Under the pieces are notes generated by a model. That model was not told where the DNA came from. It made no database searches and saw only the letters and a list, made by a program, of their open reading frames with translations. Position numbers and translations under genes: made by a program. From NCBI GenBank assembly GCA_028023455.1, contig JAQFVV010006215.1, forward strand, positions 2,740,580 to 2,804,579: a stretch of DNA of 64,000 nt. The letters run 5' to 3'. Below, one piece after another: positions 23,980 to 37,131 of this stretch. This DNA is from Epiperipatus broadwayi. Its lineage: Eukaryota; Onychophora; Udeonychophora; Euonychophora; Peripatidae. Position 1 is the stretch's first letter; every line of letters begins with the position of its first letter.

Positions 23980-26565
23980 ATATTAACTTTCTTTAAAACT
24001 AGCCTATACTTGATCAATTCTAATATCTTATTCTGTTTCTATTTTACTTTTTTATAATTGTAATTTGAATTGAAAAAGTTACAGATTTAATTTTAAATAT
24101 TAGGGTTATAATTTCTAAACTAGCATTCATATTATTAATGGGTCAGTTTTATAAATTAGTTGGATGATAAGGTGTGTGCTTGGATATATTACATACATAA
24201 ATTTACATTTATTATATATTGAAAAAGAAGAAGGGTTAAATTTGTCAAATAACTTTATTCAATAATTTTGTGTCGAAAGAGAAAATCTGTTAAATTAGAT
24301 ATATTTTTGTAACAATTTTGTTTTTATAAATGATTGTTTGTCATTTTGGAGTTTACGCTTGGTGAGAAATCTAATTTTGAAATTGTCTCATCCTAAGATC
24401 AAAAGAAAGAAGCTCCAATTTTAGATGTTAGAGATATACGTGAGGAAAAGGGATTAAGACTTTTTTTTTCTTTGAGACAAAAGTTTGTCTGAAAACCCGG
24501 ATGTGATTTTTTTTTAATGTTCCTAAAAAGATTGCATTCTCCAGCTAAAAACAAATTGATCAAAAATAGAAATAAAAAATCGGATATAAAAGCAGTCTGA
24601 AAATCAGTTGACTGGGAGAGCAGACTTTTAAAAATATTGAAGAGAAAAGACAAGCGTTTCAACTCGTCATTTTTTTATATATTGAATTTTTGGAGGTTAA
24701 AGATATAAGAACGCCGAAGTAGAAATTTTTTTATATATGTCTCATCTTTCACTAGACCATCAGCCCGCAGATCATATAAGAAAGAAAGAGCCTTGTCTGA
24801 ATTAAAAAGAAAATATTCTACTCTTTCAACTGACTGAGAGAGATGTTTTAAATAGAAAGAAGAAAACATTCACCTGCATTTGAAGGAGATCAGAAAAATG
24901 GTTTAATCTACTGATAAATATTAATCATCGAGTCCAATTAATTGTTCCACTGACTGAGTTTAAACCTAGGAAAAATTATAAATGTGAAAACTGCTATATT
25001 TCATCCACTATGAGAATCATGCTGAACAGGAAAAATTTTAAATATAAGGATTTCTAAATAATCCACTAAAGCAAATAACCGTATTAGATTCATCATCATC
25101 AAATAGTTATACACCTCAAGAAAAAGATAGTTCCAAAGAAAATGGAAATTATTGCTGCAAAAGTATAAATATTTAACAGAACAAGTTTGAACCCTTGGAA
25201 GCTTGCCACAAAACAAAGAATCAGTAATATGACTTTTTATATCTATTTTCTTTATGATATCAGAGTCTTAATAAAATTTTAGCAATAAAGTGGTATATTT
25301 TATTTAAAGAACTTTTAAAGACAATTCATATCGATTAAAACCAAGAATTTTTTACTAATGATAACCTTAAGCTTCATTAATGATTTTGTATGTACCAAAA
25401 TTATGATTGTTTATTAATTTACAGTTTTGAAATATTATTAATGTGTAAAATAATTTTTTTTGTATTATTATTTTGGTTTTAAATAATATTTTGGTTTTTA
25501 CGGGGATAAACACACACATACATAATAATACTTTACCTGTGTATAATTGCGAGTGAATGTTAAGGAATAAGCAGTATTAAAATATTAAATTGTTTTGTTT
25601 TAAGACAGTATAAGTTTCAGAGTGTAGAAGGGAGGGGGATAGAAAGATACTTCAAAACTTGTTTCTGAAAAACTTAACTCTTTCCAATTTTATTAACTTT
25701 TGTTTTTATTCATTCTGCTTTACATGTTAGATTTCTAAAGTTATGTGTGCTAAAAGAAAAAAGTGTTCATTTTCTTTATATATGACATGTTTTTCTTGTG
25801 GAGTGAAAATCTTGGTCAATTTGACATCCAATTTAATATATGCATTATACCATTTACGGAAAAGGGGGAAGAATTTAAATTTAATAGTATGATTTCAAAT
25901 AGTCAAGTGTGATTATTATTGTTATTATCCATATAAATTTTCATGTATGTCTAGTAATTTTTATGTATACATTAGAAATGCAGTAATAAATGTTAATTTG
26001 TTTTATTAAACAGAGGCGTATATATTTCATTAAGAGTATTTTTTTATTAGTTGTGATCATTCATCATCAAGGTTGATATTAGTTATTTAAGTTCCAATTA
26101 GATATACTAAGATTAGCCACTAATTATTAATTTCTGAAACTAAAGTTTATGATTAGGCTTAGTCCTAAAGCTGTGGTTAAAACCATTATCATTATCATGT
26201 CATCATCATCATCATCACCTTTTACTTAATGAGATTGATAAATATTTAAAGGCCATAAATAAATAGTGATTTCATGGTATTTAGTTGACATTTGTGAATA
26301 ATTGTTATAACCACCATCCTATCATCTATATCATGCAAGGATGAGTGAATTGCCATCCTAAATTAATAATATAATCTGAGCTAGTAAAACTTAAAAAAAA
26401 ATATTGAAACACATTATGTTAAGATCTAAGAAATGATTTCTGTCTAATGAAATTTATATACTCCACTTTAGTTTAAGGATGATTTATGTTTACCTAAATA
26501 TTAGTGCATAAAGTGATATGGATCTAAAAACAAAATCCTCCATTTTTATTAGAAATAAAGTACCA
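23980..26565. other. AT-rich stretch without a supported gene
   Basis: Minus-strand frames of 87 and 64 codons at 24399-24869 are low-complexity and unrecognised. A short TCA repeat lies at 26200-26217. Nothing else is seen. Confidence 0.5.
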
Positions 26566-26570
26566 AAAAG

Positions 26571-26665
26571 GGATTCAAACCCGGTACATGTGAAAAAGCT
26601 ATAAATATAACTTTGTCTAGATCCAGCTAACCCAGTGGCACCTGCTAGACCATATTCACTTGTTA
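26571..26665 (-). mobile_element. tRNA-like SINE head
   Basis: Read on the minus strand, GGTGCCACTGGGTTAGCTGG resembles an A box and GGTTTGAATCC, about 60 nt later, is a near-perfect B box. No full cloverleaf can be drawn, and an AT-rich insertion separates the boxes. It is probably a tRNA-derived SINE of a family different from the 49.7-kb one. Confidence 0.45.
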
Positions 26666-27285
26666 TGTATTTAAATACACACTTGAGATCCAACCAAGAG
26701 ATAAGAATGAGTAAAATCTACTGTTGGATATATTGAGAGATATTTGATTGAGTTACCAGTGTACTCACTTACTTGATGTTATTCCCTGAGTTATAATAGT
26801 TTGTTCTTAATAATATGTTTATCGTTTCTACTTTTTTATTGATGATACAATGCCTGCCTAACCAGGGTTTGAAATAGGCCAGACACCTTAAATGATTAGT
26901 CGCCAAGCATTATTGTTTCAAATTATTGATATTATATCTTTGAAAATCTACTTAGAGAAATATGTTTCATTTAATCCAATAATGTTTTTATGTATTTGTT
27001 CCATGACTATTATAGCAACTACTCAGGTATTTATAACGTATATCTACGATCCAGGTATAAAATGGTAAAATGGTAATATTTATATTTGAATTCTTTTGAA
27101 TAATTATTTTATGTTACAATTGAATCTTTTGATCTCACCGTAATTTAAGTTACAATATATATATATATATATAAACAAAATACAATATGATGTGTAAAAC
27201 ACATTGACATACACGTATTTTTGTTATTTACAGTTTATTTATAAAATTTAATTTATTATATATATGACATCCATGCTTTAATATA

Positions 27286-27425
27286 TATAATATTTGAGAT
27301 TAAGATGTACTATTGTACAATAAATATTTTAAAATACTCTCTAATCCAGCATATGATTTTGCTGGCATAGAGAGTATTTTAAAATATTTTTTGTACAGAT
27401 ATATGTCTTAATCTCGAATATTATA
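27286..27425. mobile_element. MITE-like foldback element, about 140 bp
   Basis: Arms of about 65 bp are near-perfect inverted repeats, including TATTTTAAAATACTCTCTA near 27330 and its counterpart near 27375, around an 8-nt loop (TATGATTT). The ends are ATAATATTTGAGATTAAGA and its complement. TA-rich flanks prevent calling the target duplication. Confidence 0.75.
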
Positions 27426-27429
27426 TTTT

Positions 27430-28490
27430 ATATTATAAATAATAATTATAGCCTAATAAAGAATTATTAGCAAATAAATTATTAATGTTTTTCCTAGATG
27501 ATACCAATCAAACTGAATGAATTTAAATGGAATCACACAAATTAAATTATTGACCTTTATTAACAGAGCTTACATGTTAAGCCTACTCTTAGATGATACT
27601 TTATTAGAAAAGCTACCAAATAACAGCTTATAATTTAACAATGAATATTTATGGTTATATAAATATAACTACTTAAGATCAGATAAATGAAATATTGTAG
27701 AGTTCATTTCAGTTTTTTGTTTATATTGAAGTGTAGTATATGCACTGGCATATACTGACTTCATAGATAGAGTAAAACTTCTTTCAGAAACCAATTTATA
27801 AAAACTAGGGCTATATAATAGATGGAATATAGTTTTATGTAGGCATAAATTACATACATGAATTTCAATAGAAAGTATAGCTCTGTATTTTATAGAAATG
27901 CATCAAATAAATAATAATTATATGTGTATCTTTGTGATTTATGCAATATAAAAAAACACATTTTAATTTATTGTCTTTAGAGATTTTCTAAAAACATTTT
28001 TTTTTATTAAGCATTTTCCAAAAAGATCAAATTAATTAAAACATTTTTATAATTAATAAATTTAATTTTATTATCTAACTGATAAGTATTAAAATGATCA
28101 GTTCTAGTATTCTATTATCTAATTTCATTTTTTCTCTTTGATAAAGTTAGAATTTAGTATTAATTAGTTGATTCTCCAGACGCCATATTGAATATTTAAA
28201 AAACTGATCTGAGACACAATTTTCACAATAACTTCTGTTTTAATAATGCTAGAGCAAATAAATTTACTTTAATAGAAAGTAAAAAAAACAAAGTAAAAGA
28301 ATAAGTCTAAGACAAATAGTGATAATCATTTAAATAATAAGAAAAAAAGAAATGTCAACTTCTGATATAATTATTACTTTATTGTTTGTTCATAATTTCT
28401 AATTTATCATTAACTAAGTTTAAATTACATTTTCAATAATAATTTCTTTGTATTCCTCACAAAAATATCTTTCAAATCATATATAATATG
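27430..28490. other. AT-rich stretch, nothing recognised
   Basis: No gene, RNA or repeat family is recognised. Confidence 0.5.
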
Positions 28491-28496
28491 TCTTAC

Positions 28497-28561
28497 CTGA
28501 GATAAACTGTAGCTTCAGAATCTCCAAAACTATATATATAAATCTATTACCAGGATGACGT
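28497..28561 (-). other. Candidate 65-nt internal exon
   Basis: On the minus strand a strong acceptor (TTTTTTGTTCTTGTAG) precedes 28561, and a consensus donor (CAG then GTAAGA) follows 28497. One of three frames is open across the 65 nt (RHPGNRFIYIVLEILKLQFI). The equivalent position of the inverted copy at 13960-13985 has an altered acceptor and loses the donor. There is no neighbouring exon or known family to confirm it. Confidence 0.25.
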
Positions 28562-29302
28562 CTACAAGAACAAAAAATATTCAAGCACACATTAAGGGAA
28601 GCTTCAAAGGGTGAATACAACAATGCATCATTTGTCCTTTGAAATAAGTATCGATCACTAATAATCCTTTTTGTTTTTAAATAAAAATATAGAGAAATGA
28701 TTTTTGATTGTTTTTTTTTCATACTGCCTGATTCTTAATCTTTGAATAAAATTATGTATCATGTAATGACACAGGTTGACTATTGAATCAGAAATTTAAA
28801 AATCCGGACAAGTCAGAAAATTTGATAGAATGTTTCATACGTCAATACACGCTGGAACAATAAACTAACATTAAAAGTTATTTTAGATTGAGCAAAATAG
28901 CTACTGAAACGTTTAAACTGAAGTAAGGAAGCTATAAGGTGCAGCAATGTCTTCGAATAGTTTTACTGATGTCGAGATGGCAGTGAGAGCATCTACAAAA
29001 GTATAAAATAAATTGTAACATATATAATAAGTCATAAGCCAGACATAACTCTGAAATTAACCATATGAGCATCTCGAAACTTAGTTGGGGAATAGATGAC
29101 TGCCATTATTTAATAAATCTCTTGATTAAGACAGGGTTTTACTGGAACCCTAAGACATAGAATCAAACATTTTTATTCTTTGACAGACTTTACTCTCATT
29201 CATTAATATATATATATATAGTAATGGGTTGGGGGTATCAAAAAGAAAGTGGTAATCCTGGGGTAATGGAAAATCATCATCAACCCCATTTCAAAGTATA
29301 AA
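28530..29302 (-). repeat. Dispersed repeat, copy 2
   Basis: The reverse complement of 13301-13985 followed by 11651-11742, contiguous here. Short substitutions and indels separate the copies. A TA-rich join near 29205-29220 marks the place where copy 1 carries 1.57 kb of extra sequence. Confidence 0.8.
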
Positions 29303-29665
29303 TACAAATAATTTACAAAAGTATATATAAGTAATATAGTATTTTATAAGAGAAGCATGAGATCAAGAGATCTCTGAGATGATTGAAAGATCAGCCAGTC
29401 ACTCCTTAGAGTAACTAAAATAACTATACATCAAGCATATATCAAACAGCATTATAAAGTAAATATCAGAAAAAGAGTTTAAACTGGGTGATGGCAAAAT
29501 CAGCATCACTCCCAGATCATTTAAAATGAAATATTTACAAAAAGTATATTTAGGTAAAAATATTTAAGGGGAGCATGAGATTAGAGAATCTCTGGGTGAG
29601 ATCATTGAGAGATCAGCCAGCTAACTCAGAAGAACAACTACGCACATCATTAACTACCAGCATTA
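29303..29665. repeat. Diverged tandem duplication, period about 230 bp
   Basis: GAGAAGCATGAGATCAAGAG with GAAAGATCAGCCAG at 29350-29400 recurs as GGAGCATGAGATTAGAGA with GAGAGATCAGCCAG at 29572-29620. The flanks are also related. It may be part of a longer element that includes the 28.5-29.3-kb repeat. Confidence 0.5.
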
Positions 29666-29669
29666 TAAT

Positions 29670-31955
29670 TTAAAAAATAAGTACAAGTAAATACTCGAGA
29701 CAAATAACCATTCATCATCATCATTGATGGGAATAAACAAGTCAGTACAATAAATCAGAATAAAATCAACAGTCAACATTGTGACTGGATTACAAATGGG
29801 TCTTCTTTAGACCAGGCTAACTATTGAGTCTTTGCAAGCTTGGGAAATTATTTAAACATAACTTGGATGCACCAGCTTAGTGCGATTCCATTAGCATACA
29901 CAATAATCAGAAATCAAAACAATACTGCTGGGAGATAAAAACATGAATATCATCCTCCATGCTCAGGCCACTTGTAATGGCCAACTATAATCTTAACTTC
30001 TAATAAGACTAAATTAAAATATAATATGTGGCATGGGCTTTAATGAGTATCCTCTTTTGTGCCAACCAGGATGATGATTGATCATCTCTGGATGCCCCAA
30101 AGCACTAAAGACACCCCCCATTTATATATTCATCCCATGCTCGAATCGAGCTCAAAGAACATAATTATGCTCTATTACTGTATGTGACCAAGAGATGATG
30201 AAAACAATTTTAACAATTAAATAAGTTTATTAATAACAATAAAAAATTATGGTCTTATAAAAATAAAATTACACACATATAAACTTTCTGATTTTGATTA
30301 CAATACAAGATTTCAAATAATCACATTGCGATTTACATAATTGCTATTCAAATTGTTACATAGATTTACATATATGTGTGCACAGATGCACGCCTTATAA
30401 TATACAATTAATAAAAAAATGATTAAATTTTACATATGTGTTATAATTGACAAGCATTGGTATTTGCAATATAATTGCCAGATATACACACACCTACGTG
30501 CATGTGTGTGAAATTTCTGAACATATTAAACTTGTTCTACAATAATACATGATTAAGCTTTTAAATTATATTTTAAATAATACAGATCCTTATGCTAGGT
30601 TTACTAAAATGTGTACACAGAATTGCACAAATTATTAACAAATTTAAATTTGTCAAATAATAAATAACAATACTTTTATAATTAATAATTTCATTTTGAA
30701 TATACATAAAATTTACATGTATACATGTGTATCAATATTAAAAAAAATCAGTTTATCAAATTCTATTACAGCTTTCTTTTATTCTTTTTTAAAAAAAGAT
30801 ATAGTCAATTGTCCAGAGGTTAGAAAGCTTTTATTAGGTTACCTCTTAACTAATTATAAATGTCTTTAAATTTAAAAATATAGATTTAAAGTGTCTATCA
30901 AATGAATTATTGAAAAACAACTCACTTTTGTATGCAAGTTTATCTCTGCTTCTCTTTGCATATGTAGACACAGCAGCATATGTATAACTACTTCTTTATT
31001 CAGATGGTGTTTCTTTTGGGCAAGTTGTTTTTTGGTAAATCCAGGTGATTTTCATCATCAGGTAAAAGTACATAATTCATGTATGGTTGGCTTTCTCCCT
31101 TCTGTAATCAGTTTCACTTATACTTGGATTTTGTAAGCCTCAGGTCAGCAAGCTGTTTTCCAGAACACTTTTAAGGTTATGAATTACAAAGAATCTTGAC
31201 CCTTCCTCCATGTGAATTCAAACTCCACCAGTGATCTGTAGAGCAGCCACTTTCTTGCATTTTTACATTCTCATGGCAGTTCTCCTTATACTAGCCATCT
31301 TTGCAGCTAGCTTTACTATGGCCATTTTCTGCTACAGGTACCAACTCTTCACAAAATATTTTAGCCAACTTTACAGCTTGCTCTTCTGCTAACTCTTACA
31401 AAATTGCAATCCAAACTAACTGATATTTTTTATCAGTCTTTTATAACCTTGATTAGGTCAGGTGACAAAAACACAGTGGCTGTTTTCAATCTGTCTAATC
31501 CATTTGAAAAAAAGCTGGAAATTTTTATCAAGTGTGATATTCGTGTTTTTACTTTAATCTTTGGGATTTGACCAAAGGTGTGATAATCCTTTAGAATTTT
31601 TAATCAAAGATTTTTAACTAGGTAGTAGAAATGCAAATAAGCATTAATTAAAGAGATATTTTATACAAGTATTAATTAAAAGATTTTAAAAAATAAATTA
31701 TGCTTTATTTTTGTTAATTTCAAAATCAAAATTACAAATATTATTTATCAGACCTTTTAAAAATACTTATTTCACAATGAAATTTTACTTTAAACCCAGA
31801 GTTATTTAACCCTTTACTTATTATTATTTTATTTTAGGAAATATAGAAAAATATCTACAAAAATTTATTCTGTGTTTATTTCTACTTTTCCTTTACTTTA
31901 TATATATTTATGCACACACACTATACTAATGTGTGGTATGTAACCCAACTGGTTA
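29670..31955. other. Stretch without a supported gene, somewhat GC-richer patches
   Basis: 29760-30140 and 31000-31500 are less AT-rich than their surroundings but contain no open frame or recognisable motif. They may be ancient repeat remnants. Confidence 0.45.
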
Positions 31956-31960
31956 CAATA

Positions 31961-32163
31961 TATATATAAAGTCAGTTGTCATATGACTTATATACATAAC
32001 TTGTATTTACAAATATGTAAAGTTGAGAGCGTGTTATAAGCTCTAACCAAGCTTTGTTTTGTATTAATATATAAAGTCAGATATCACATGACTTATACAT
32101 ATATCTTGTATTTAACAAATATGTAAAGTTAAGAGTGTGCTAATAAGCTCTAAACAAGCTTTT
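31961..32163 (+). repeat. Two direct copies of the family B head
   Basis: Each unit has TATAAAGTCAG, a CATATGACTTA or CACATGACTTA motif, CTTGTATTT, an AAATATGTAAAGTT block and TAAGCTCTAA(A)CAAGCTT. Units start near 31961 and 32067. The same order of motifs opens family B at 40.2 kb. Confidence 0.65.
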
Positions 32164-32169
32164 GTTTAA

Positions 32170-34370
32170 ATTTTTTGTGATAAATGCTTCTACAGGATAA
32201 GGCATTCAATTCATCTTTATCTCTCTCTATATATATATACTTATAACCAACGAAAATAAATGCAGTCTGATCGATTAAAGACTCCTCCAACCATCAATAA
32301 AATAATCTGAGGTGTTGATACAAATATATCATATCAAAGTTTTTGTTATAATCTCATTCCAAAATGAAATAAAACAATTTTATTATGGATGTTATTTTAA
32401 ACATCAACAGTATTCATTTTAATAAAGTACTTTCATAATATTCTTGTACTCTAATGACGTTTGAATTTCTGAAAATGTAGATGATGGTATAAATAAAAAT
32501 TCCAAAATTACTAATTAAAATAATAATTATTAACATTAATGAAAATGAGGAGAATAATAATCATTCAATATTTTAACAAAATCAGAATTCATAATTATCA
32601 CAGCTTGAAAATAATATTGTAAATTACAATTAGAAAAATAAATAAATAAATAATCCTTATGTGATTTGCCTATGAGTAGAGACAGCTTTCACATTTTATT
32701 AATCCAAGTTTCATTTACATATGTCCTTGTAGGAAATGTATTTAATAGTATTGTATTCCCAAATAAATATTACCGATATAGCGATGAATTTGGAAGATAT
32801 ACAATTTTAGAATCAAGTATAAAATTACAAAGTTAAGCTGAAGATATAAAAAGTATTTTTATAATTTCCAAATCCAGCAAGAAAGCGAGCTGGATTTCTC
32901 TTTCCAGACACAATTGCAATATTACTAACTGATTCAGAGCAATCCAGGATCGTTACGCTTATCTGCTTTATAACTGGAATTTAACAGATACTGATTTACT
33001 TGAAAATAGACAAACACGAATCATGGCCCACATAGTTAATGATTGTCAATGTATGGTATAGAAGCCGAATTGATAAAGCCAATATTTTATCTATCTCCTA
33101 ATTGGAATCTTTACAAGTTCTCTTATATTTTATTACTATTTAAACTATCGAAAATAATAATGATAATAAAATAAATCCATACACTAAGTAAATGAATAAA
33201 TAAGAATAAATTTTCAATATTCCCTTAAGATATGTTGGGATAATTAGATAATAAAGTATAACGTGATATAATAAAGTATTACAACTAATTAATAATATTT
33301 GAGCAGATTCGCAGTTGTAATTTACCATTACTTATCAGTTTCTTAAGACGGTTTATTTATTTAGTTTTTACAACTGTATTGTATAAAAACTTTAATGAGT
33401 CATAAATAATAATAAAAAAAATAGAAGCCTTATAAGTATAGGATTTAAGCTAAACATCATTATTATCTACCAAAAGACAGATTTGACACAATCAATCTAT
33501 CGCTTTCAATCCTTTTTTCAACTTCTTTATTTTTGAACGCATGTAGCTACTTCTTTTTTAAAATCATCAATTACTTTTTTTTTCATTCCTTATTTTGTTT
33601 TTACCAATCACAGCTCCTTCCAATACATTCTTCGTAATTACTCTATCTTTAAGAAAACACTCAATCCAATTTCTCATCTGTTTTGGAATTTTAAAAATAA
33701 ATAATCATTTTTCATTTACTTTCTTCAACATTTCATCATTGCTAGCTCTATTCTTATACTTTTTCTTTTCTTCTCTGATTCACATCTCGTACGTTTTTAT
33801 TTTTTTCTCATTCCTAATTATTCATGTCTCTAACTTCTTATAATGCTACATTCCAAATCAATAAAAATCAAATAATTATTATTCAAGAGGTAATGTGATT
33901 TTCAGACTACAAAATAATATATTAAGCTTCGATTTAGAAACCTTTTGCTCTTTCATTTTGTGGGTGACTATTGCACTAACCATGTAGGATGTAGGATAAC
34001 CCAACAAAAATAGAGTCTTCTTTTATATATCTAGCCTTAGCCTTAATGGATTACAAAATGATCTTCTAAAAGCAGATAATCATTTAACCCTATTCCAATA
34101 TGACAAGCCCAACTGCTCTCTTATTCTTATATCACTTCTATTTTTAAAATCAAAGCTTTAGTCTCAGATATATTTATTTTTAATTTAAATTTTCTACGAT
34201 TTTCATTAATTCTACATAATTATTTAGTATTGGTTATTTTCAATATTCTTTCAAGAGTTCAATACTGTTTTATCTTTTTGTACAGCTTATATTAAATAAA
34301 TATCTTTAAAAAAATCAGGTTTTTTTCATATTTTTTGGAATGCTATTTATGTGATTATCAAACTGTTTTG
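32170..34370. other. AT-rich stretch without a supported gene
   Basis: No supported gene. T-rich frames such as 33595-33843 are low-complexity. Confidence 0.5.
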
Positions 34371-34373
34371 ATC

Positions 34374-34500
34374 ATCAAGCAGTCTTCTTCAGAGTTGTTT
34401 TCCTATTTCATTTCTCTCATTTATTTATTTATTTGTATAAATAAATATAAAAAGAACAACAGCATTGAAGAAAACTGCTAAACAGTCAAAACTGTCACAT
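34374..34500. repeat. Imperfect inverted repeat with CTGAAGA motif
   Basis: AAACTGTTTTGATCATCAAG, CAGTCTTCTTCAG and GTTGTT on the left are answered by AACAAC, TTGAAGAAAACTGCT and AACAGTCAAAACTG on the right, around an AT-rich centre. The arms carry the same motif as the 23.2-kb foldback. Confidence 0.5.
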
Positions 34501-34749
34501 AATGAAATAAAGAGTATTGTGAAAAGTGCATAGAGATTATTTTTTTAAGAATTTTTTTTTCACCTTCAATAATCACTACCATGTGATCAACAAAACTATA
34601 GCAATAAATTTTCCATTTCTTATCAAAACAATGTTTATTTATGAGTTCATTTAACTAAATATTAAACAAAATAGAATATAAAGAACATCTTTATTTTACA
34701 GATTTTCCTATGTCTATCCCTTTTTGAAGTTCTACAGTTTCTAAATTCA

Positions 34750-34830
34750 CATGTGTAACGGAATAGCGTTACATGGGATTTGAACCCAGGCATATGAGGT
34801 TATGTTAAACTATAATCAATTGACGAAATG
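34750..34830 (-). mobile_element. tRNA-like sequence with perfect B box
   Basis: On the minus strand, GCCTGGGTTCAAATCCC contains the exact B-box consensus GGTTCAAATCC, followed by ATGTAACGC. The upstream A box is weak. It is probably a SINE head remnant. The 38570-38640 segment has a similar minus-strand GAGTTCAAATCCCC. Confidence 0.4.
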
Positions 34831-34869
34831 AATGACAGGAACAAAACTTTTAAAAAAGCGGTCTTGCTT

Positions 34870-35580
34870 TAATAATAAACGAGAAACAGCCATTTCTAAA
34901 GCATGATCGCAGCTATATAAGAGTACCTGTCAAATTTATTGAAATAAAAAAGTAAAAGAGTTTTTTTTATTATTTGTGTTTGTTTGTTAAGAATAAATCT
35001 ATAATCATTAGTTGTAGTTTTTTTTTGCATTTTTAATTAATTAAAGAGATAGGAATGATTGAACGCTAGTTTAACTTTTATTAAATCATTTGAATCATTT
35101 TGAACAAAAGGGGAAAATGAATGAATTAATTTGCAATATGTTCTGAAATTCCAAGCGATCTAAAATTATTTTAAATAGGGGTAATTAGTAAATGTAAAAT
35201 TAGAGAAATTGAAACAATAGGCAGGATATGTGCTGGTACGCCTAGATAAAATAAGCCAAATTTAGAAACAGAGGTGAGAAAAAGTGTACACTGCTATTGT
35301 ACAACTCAGACTTCTGTCTCCAGCGAAACAATACCTGAAAAAAATGGTCAAATTGAGCGAAATTCCAAGGTGGTGTAAACGATCCCAGAAATCATGGAAT
35401 TGAGTTAACACTCGATGGACTTATAAGATGAAGGGACTCACAGGTGCATGGGAGTGATTGGGTGAGAAAAATTCAAGGTGTGAGGGCGGGAAGGAAGAGA
35501 TCAAAAAGGCCGGACAGCACTTTTCAAGGAGGATTATTATTATTGAATTAGACTATTATTGATTATTATTAGACTATTGA
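34870..35580. other. Stretch without a recognised gene
   Basis: AT-rich to 35200, then moderately GC-richer to 35530. No coding potential is recognised. Confidence 0.45.
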
Positions 35581-35589
35581 AATCTAACA

Positions 35590-35770
35590 GAGATGCGTTG
35601 CTGAACATAAAATTCGCGGCTTGACCGCCAGACCTCCGCGTCCAGCTCCGCTGATTGCTAATAGGATGCTTGTAACACCAGAGAAACTTCACATAAGGAC
35701 CACACATGCTTTTGAGACCTTGCAAATTGCCGGAATGCTTAGTTAAAGAAGAAACCATCGCTCAGGATCC
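35590..35770 (-). other. GC-enriched patch with a 72-codon frame, unrecognised
   Basis: A local GC increase overlaps a minus-strand frame (35540-35758) reading MVSSLTKHSGNLQGLKSMCG at its start. Its last 15 codons run into AT-rich low-complexity sequence. It could be an exon or a GC-rich repeat fragment. No family is recognised. Confidence 0.2.
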
Positions 35771-36426
35771 CATTACAGTCTTTCTACGTTCCACAGGTAG
35801 CTATCTTTAAATTGTCGTATTCACTTATGCACCAAAATAAAATAACTTAATAACCAGAACTATTAAAAAACATTAAGCTAAAATGATAAAGTTACTCTTG
35901 ACCATTAATGAACGATTCGAGAATCTAACCAAATAAGTTTGCCGACAGATTAACATTCTTTAAAATATGTGCGAAGTCACCTTGAAATCTATATTTAATT
36001 ATCTCGGCTTGCCGATCATATACCTGCATTAATTGTTAGTAAACAGATTAAATAAAACATTTATTTAACTAGTATTTTTTGTTATTAATTGCTTGGAATT
36101 TCAACATAAATTTATATAATAGGAATGAGTGCTAGAGCGATCAAATTTGTTTGTATATGAATGAATGCATTTGATATTTGGGTGTTGGGATTTTATTTTA
36201 TTTATGCTTATGTTTGTTATGTTCTCTTAGATTAAATTAAGTTTGATTAATTTATTCTGTGGGATATAGGGCGGGCCCTCATATAATAAGTAGTTGATCG
36301 TGAGTGAAAGATCACAGATTCGATGTAATTTGAAGGGTAATATTGGCTGTGTTCGTTTCTTGCTTCCGACTGGAGTGATGCACGGGCATGTTTTGTGATA
36401 TAGTTGAGTGAGCTTATGCACATACG

Positions 36427-36500
36427 TGGCGGACTCTTATAAAAGTTCTCCTGGTGCCTATTACTTGGATTCAATCCGAATTTACGTATAAAATAAATAA
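36427..36500 (+). promoter_or_regulatory. Solo-LTR-like TATA box and poly(A) signal pair
   Basis: TTATAAAAG at 36437-36445 is followed about 50 nt later by overlapping AATAAA signals at 36492-36500, in a locally GC-richer segment (36260-36640). Such compact spacing is typical of the U3-R-U5 arrangement of an LTR. No LTR boundaries, second copy or internal coding region are visible, so the call stays weak. Confidence 0.25.
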
Positions 36501-36865
36501 AGCGTACGTGTATATGTGTTTGAAATTATCTTCACAGAACATTATGTAATCCCCCGGACGCAAGAACACAGCAGATTCGTAAGAGTGAAGGTATTGACAG
36601 AGAGGTAGCGCGATCACGCATGCACCACCGGGCGGATACACATGACTCTTTCAATTTATTGATGATTCCAATTTATTATAAATTTTTATTCAGTGACAAC
36701 AATATTTCAGCTGCAGATGAGATCAATCTTATTATTGTAATCCTTATCCTTTAATGTAATGGAAATGTTAGAATTAAAATACACTTCTCCTAAGATACCG
36801 CCAGGCTTTACAATCGAATTTTTCATTTTAGTTAATCTATTGCTAATGGTTTTTATCTAGCTCTT

Positions 36866-36888
36866 TTGTTGTTGTTGTTGTTGTTGTT
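36866..36888. repeat. (TTG)n microsatellite
   Basis: About eight TTG units in a row. Confidence 0.9.
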
Positions 36889-37131
36889 ATATAAACCTCA
36901 TTTAAGCTCTTTCTATTTTTTAATATATCTACACCTCTACAATTTCTATTTTTTATTCAACTGTTGCTTCAGTCTTGTTTGTTTTCTATCAAAAGTATTT
37001 AATTTCTCAAAGATTGTATTGCATTTACCTTTTCTATGTATTCTATTTTTTCACTACATTTCTTTTTTACGTATTACCTTTTATATAATGTTTTGAGATT
37101 AATTCATTGCAAATGCTTAAGTATAAATTAT

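Noticed and set aside
24399-24869. Two minus-strand frames of 87 and 64 codons
   Set aside because: Phe/Leu/Ser-rich low-complexity translations of purine-rich DNA, with no coding signature.
36227-36474. Two overlapping minus-strand frames
   Set aside because: Two different frames are open over the same GC-richer segment, so neither is favoured. The segment looks more LTR-like than coding.
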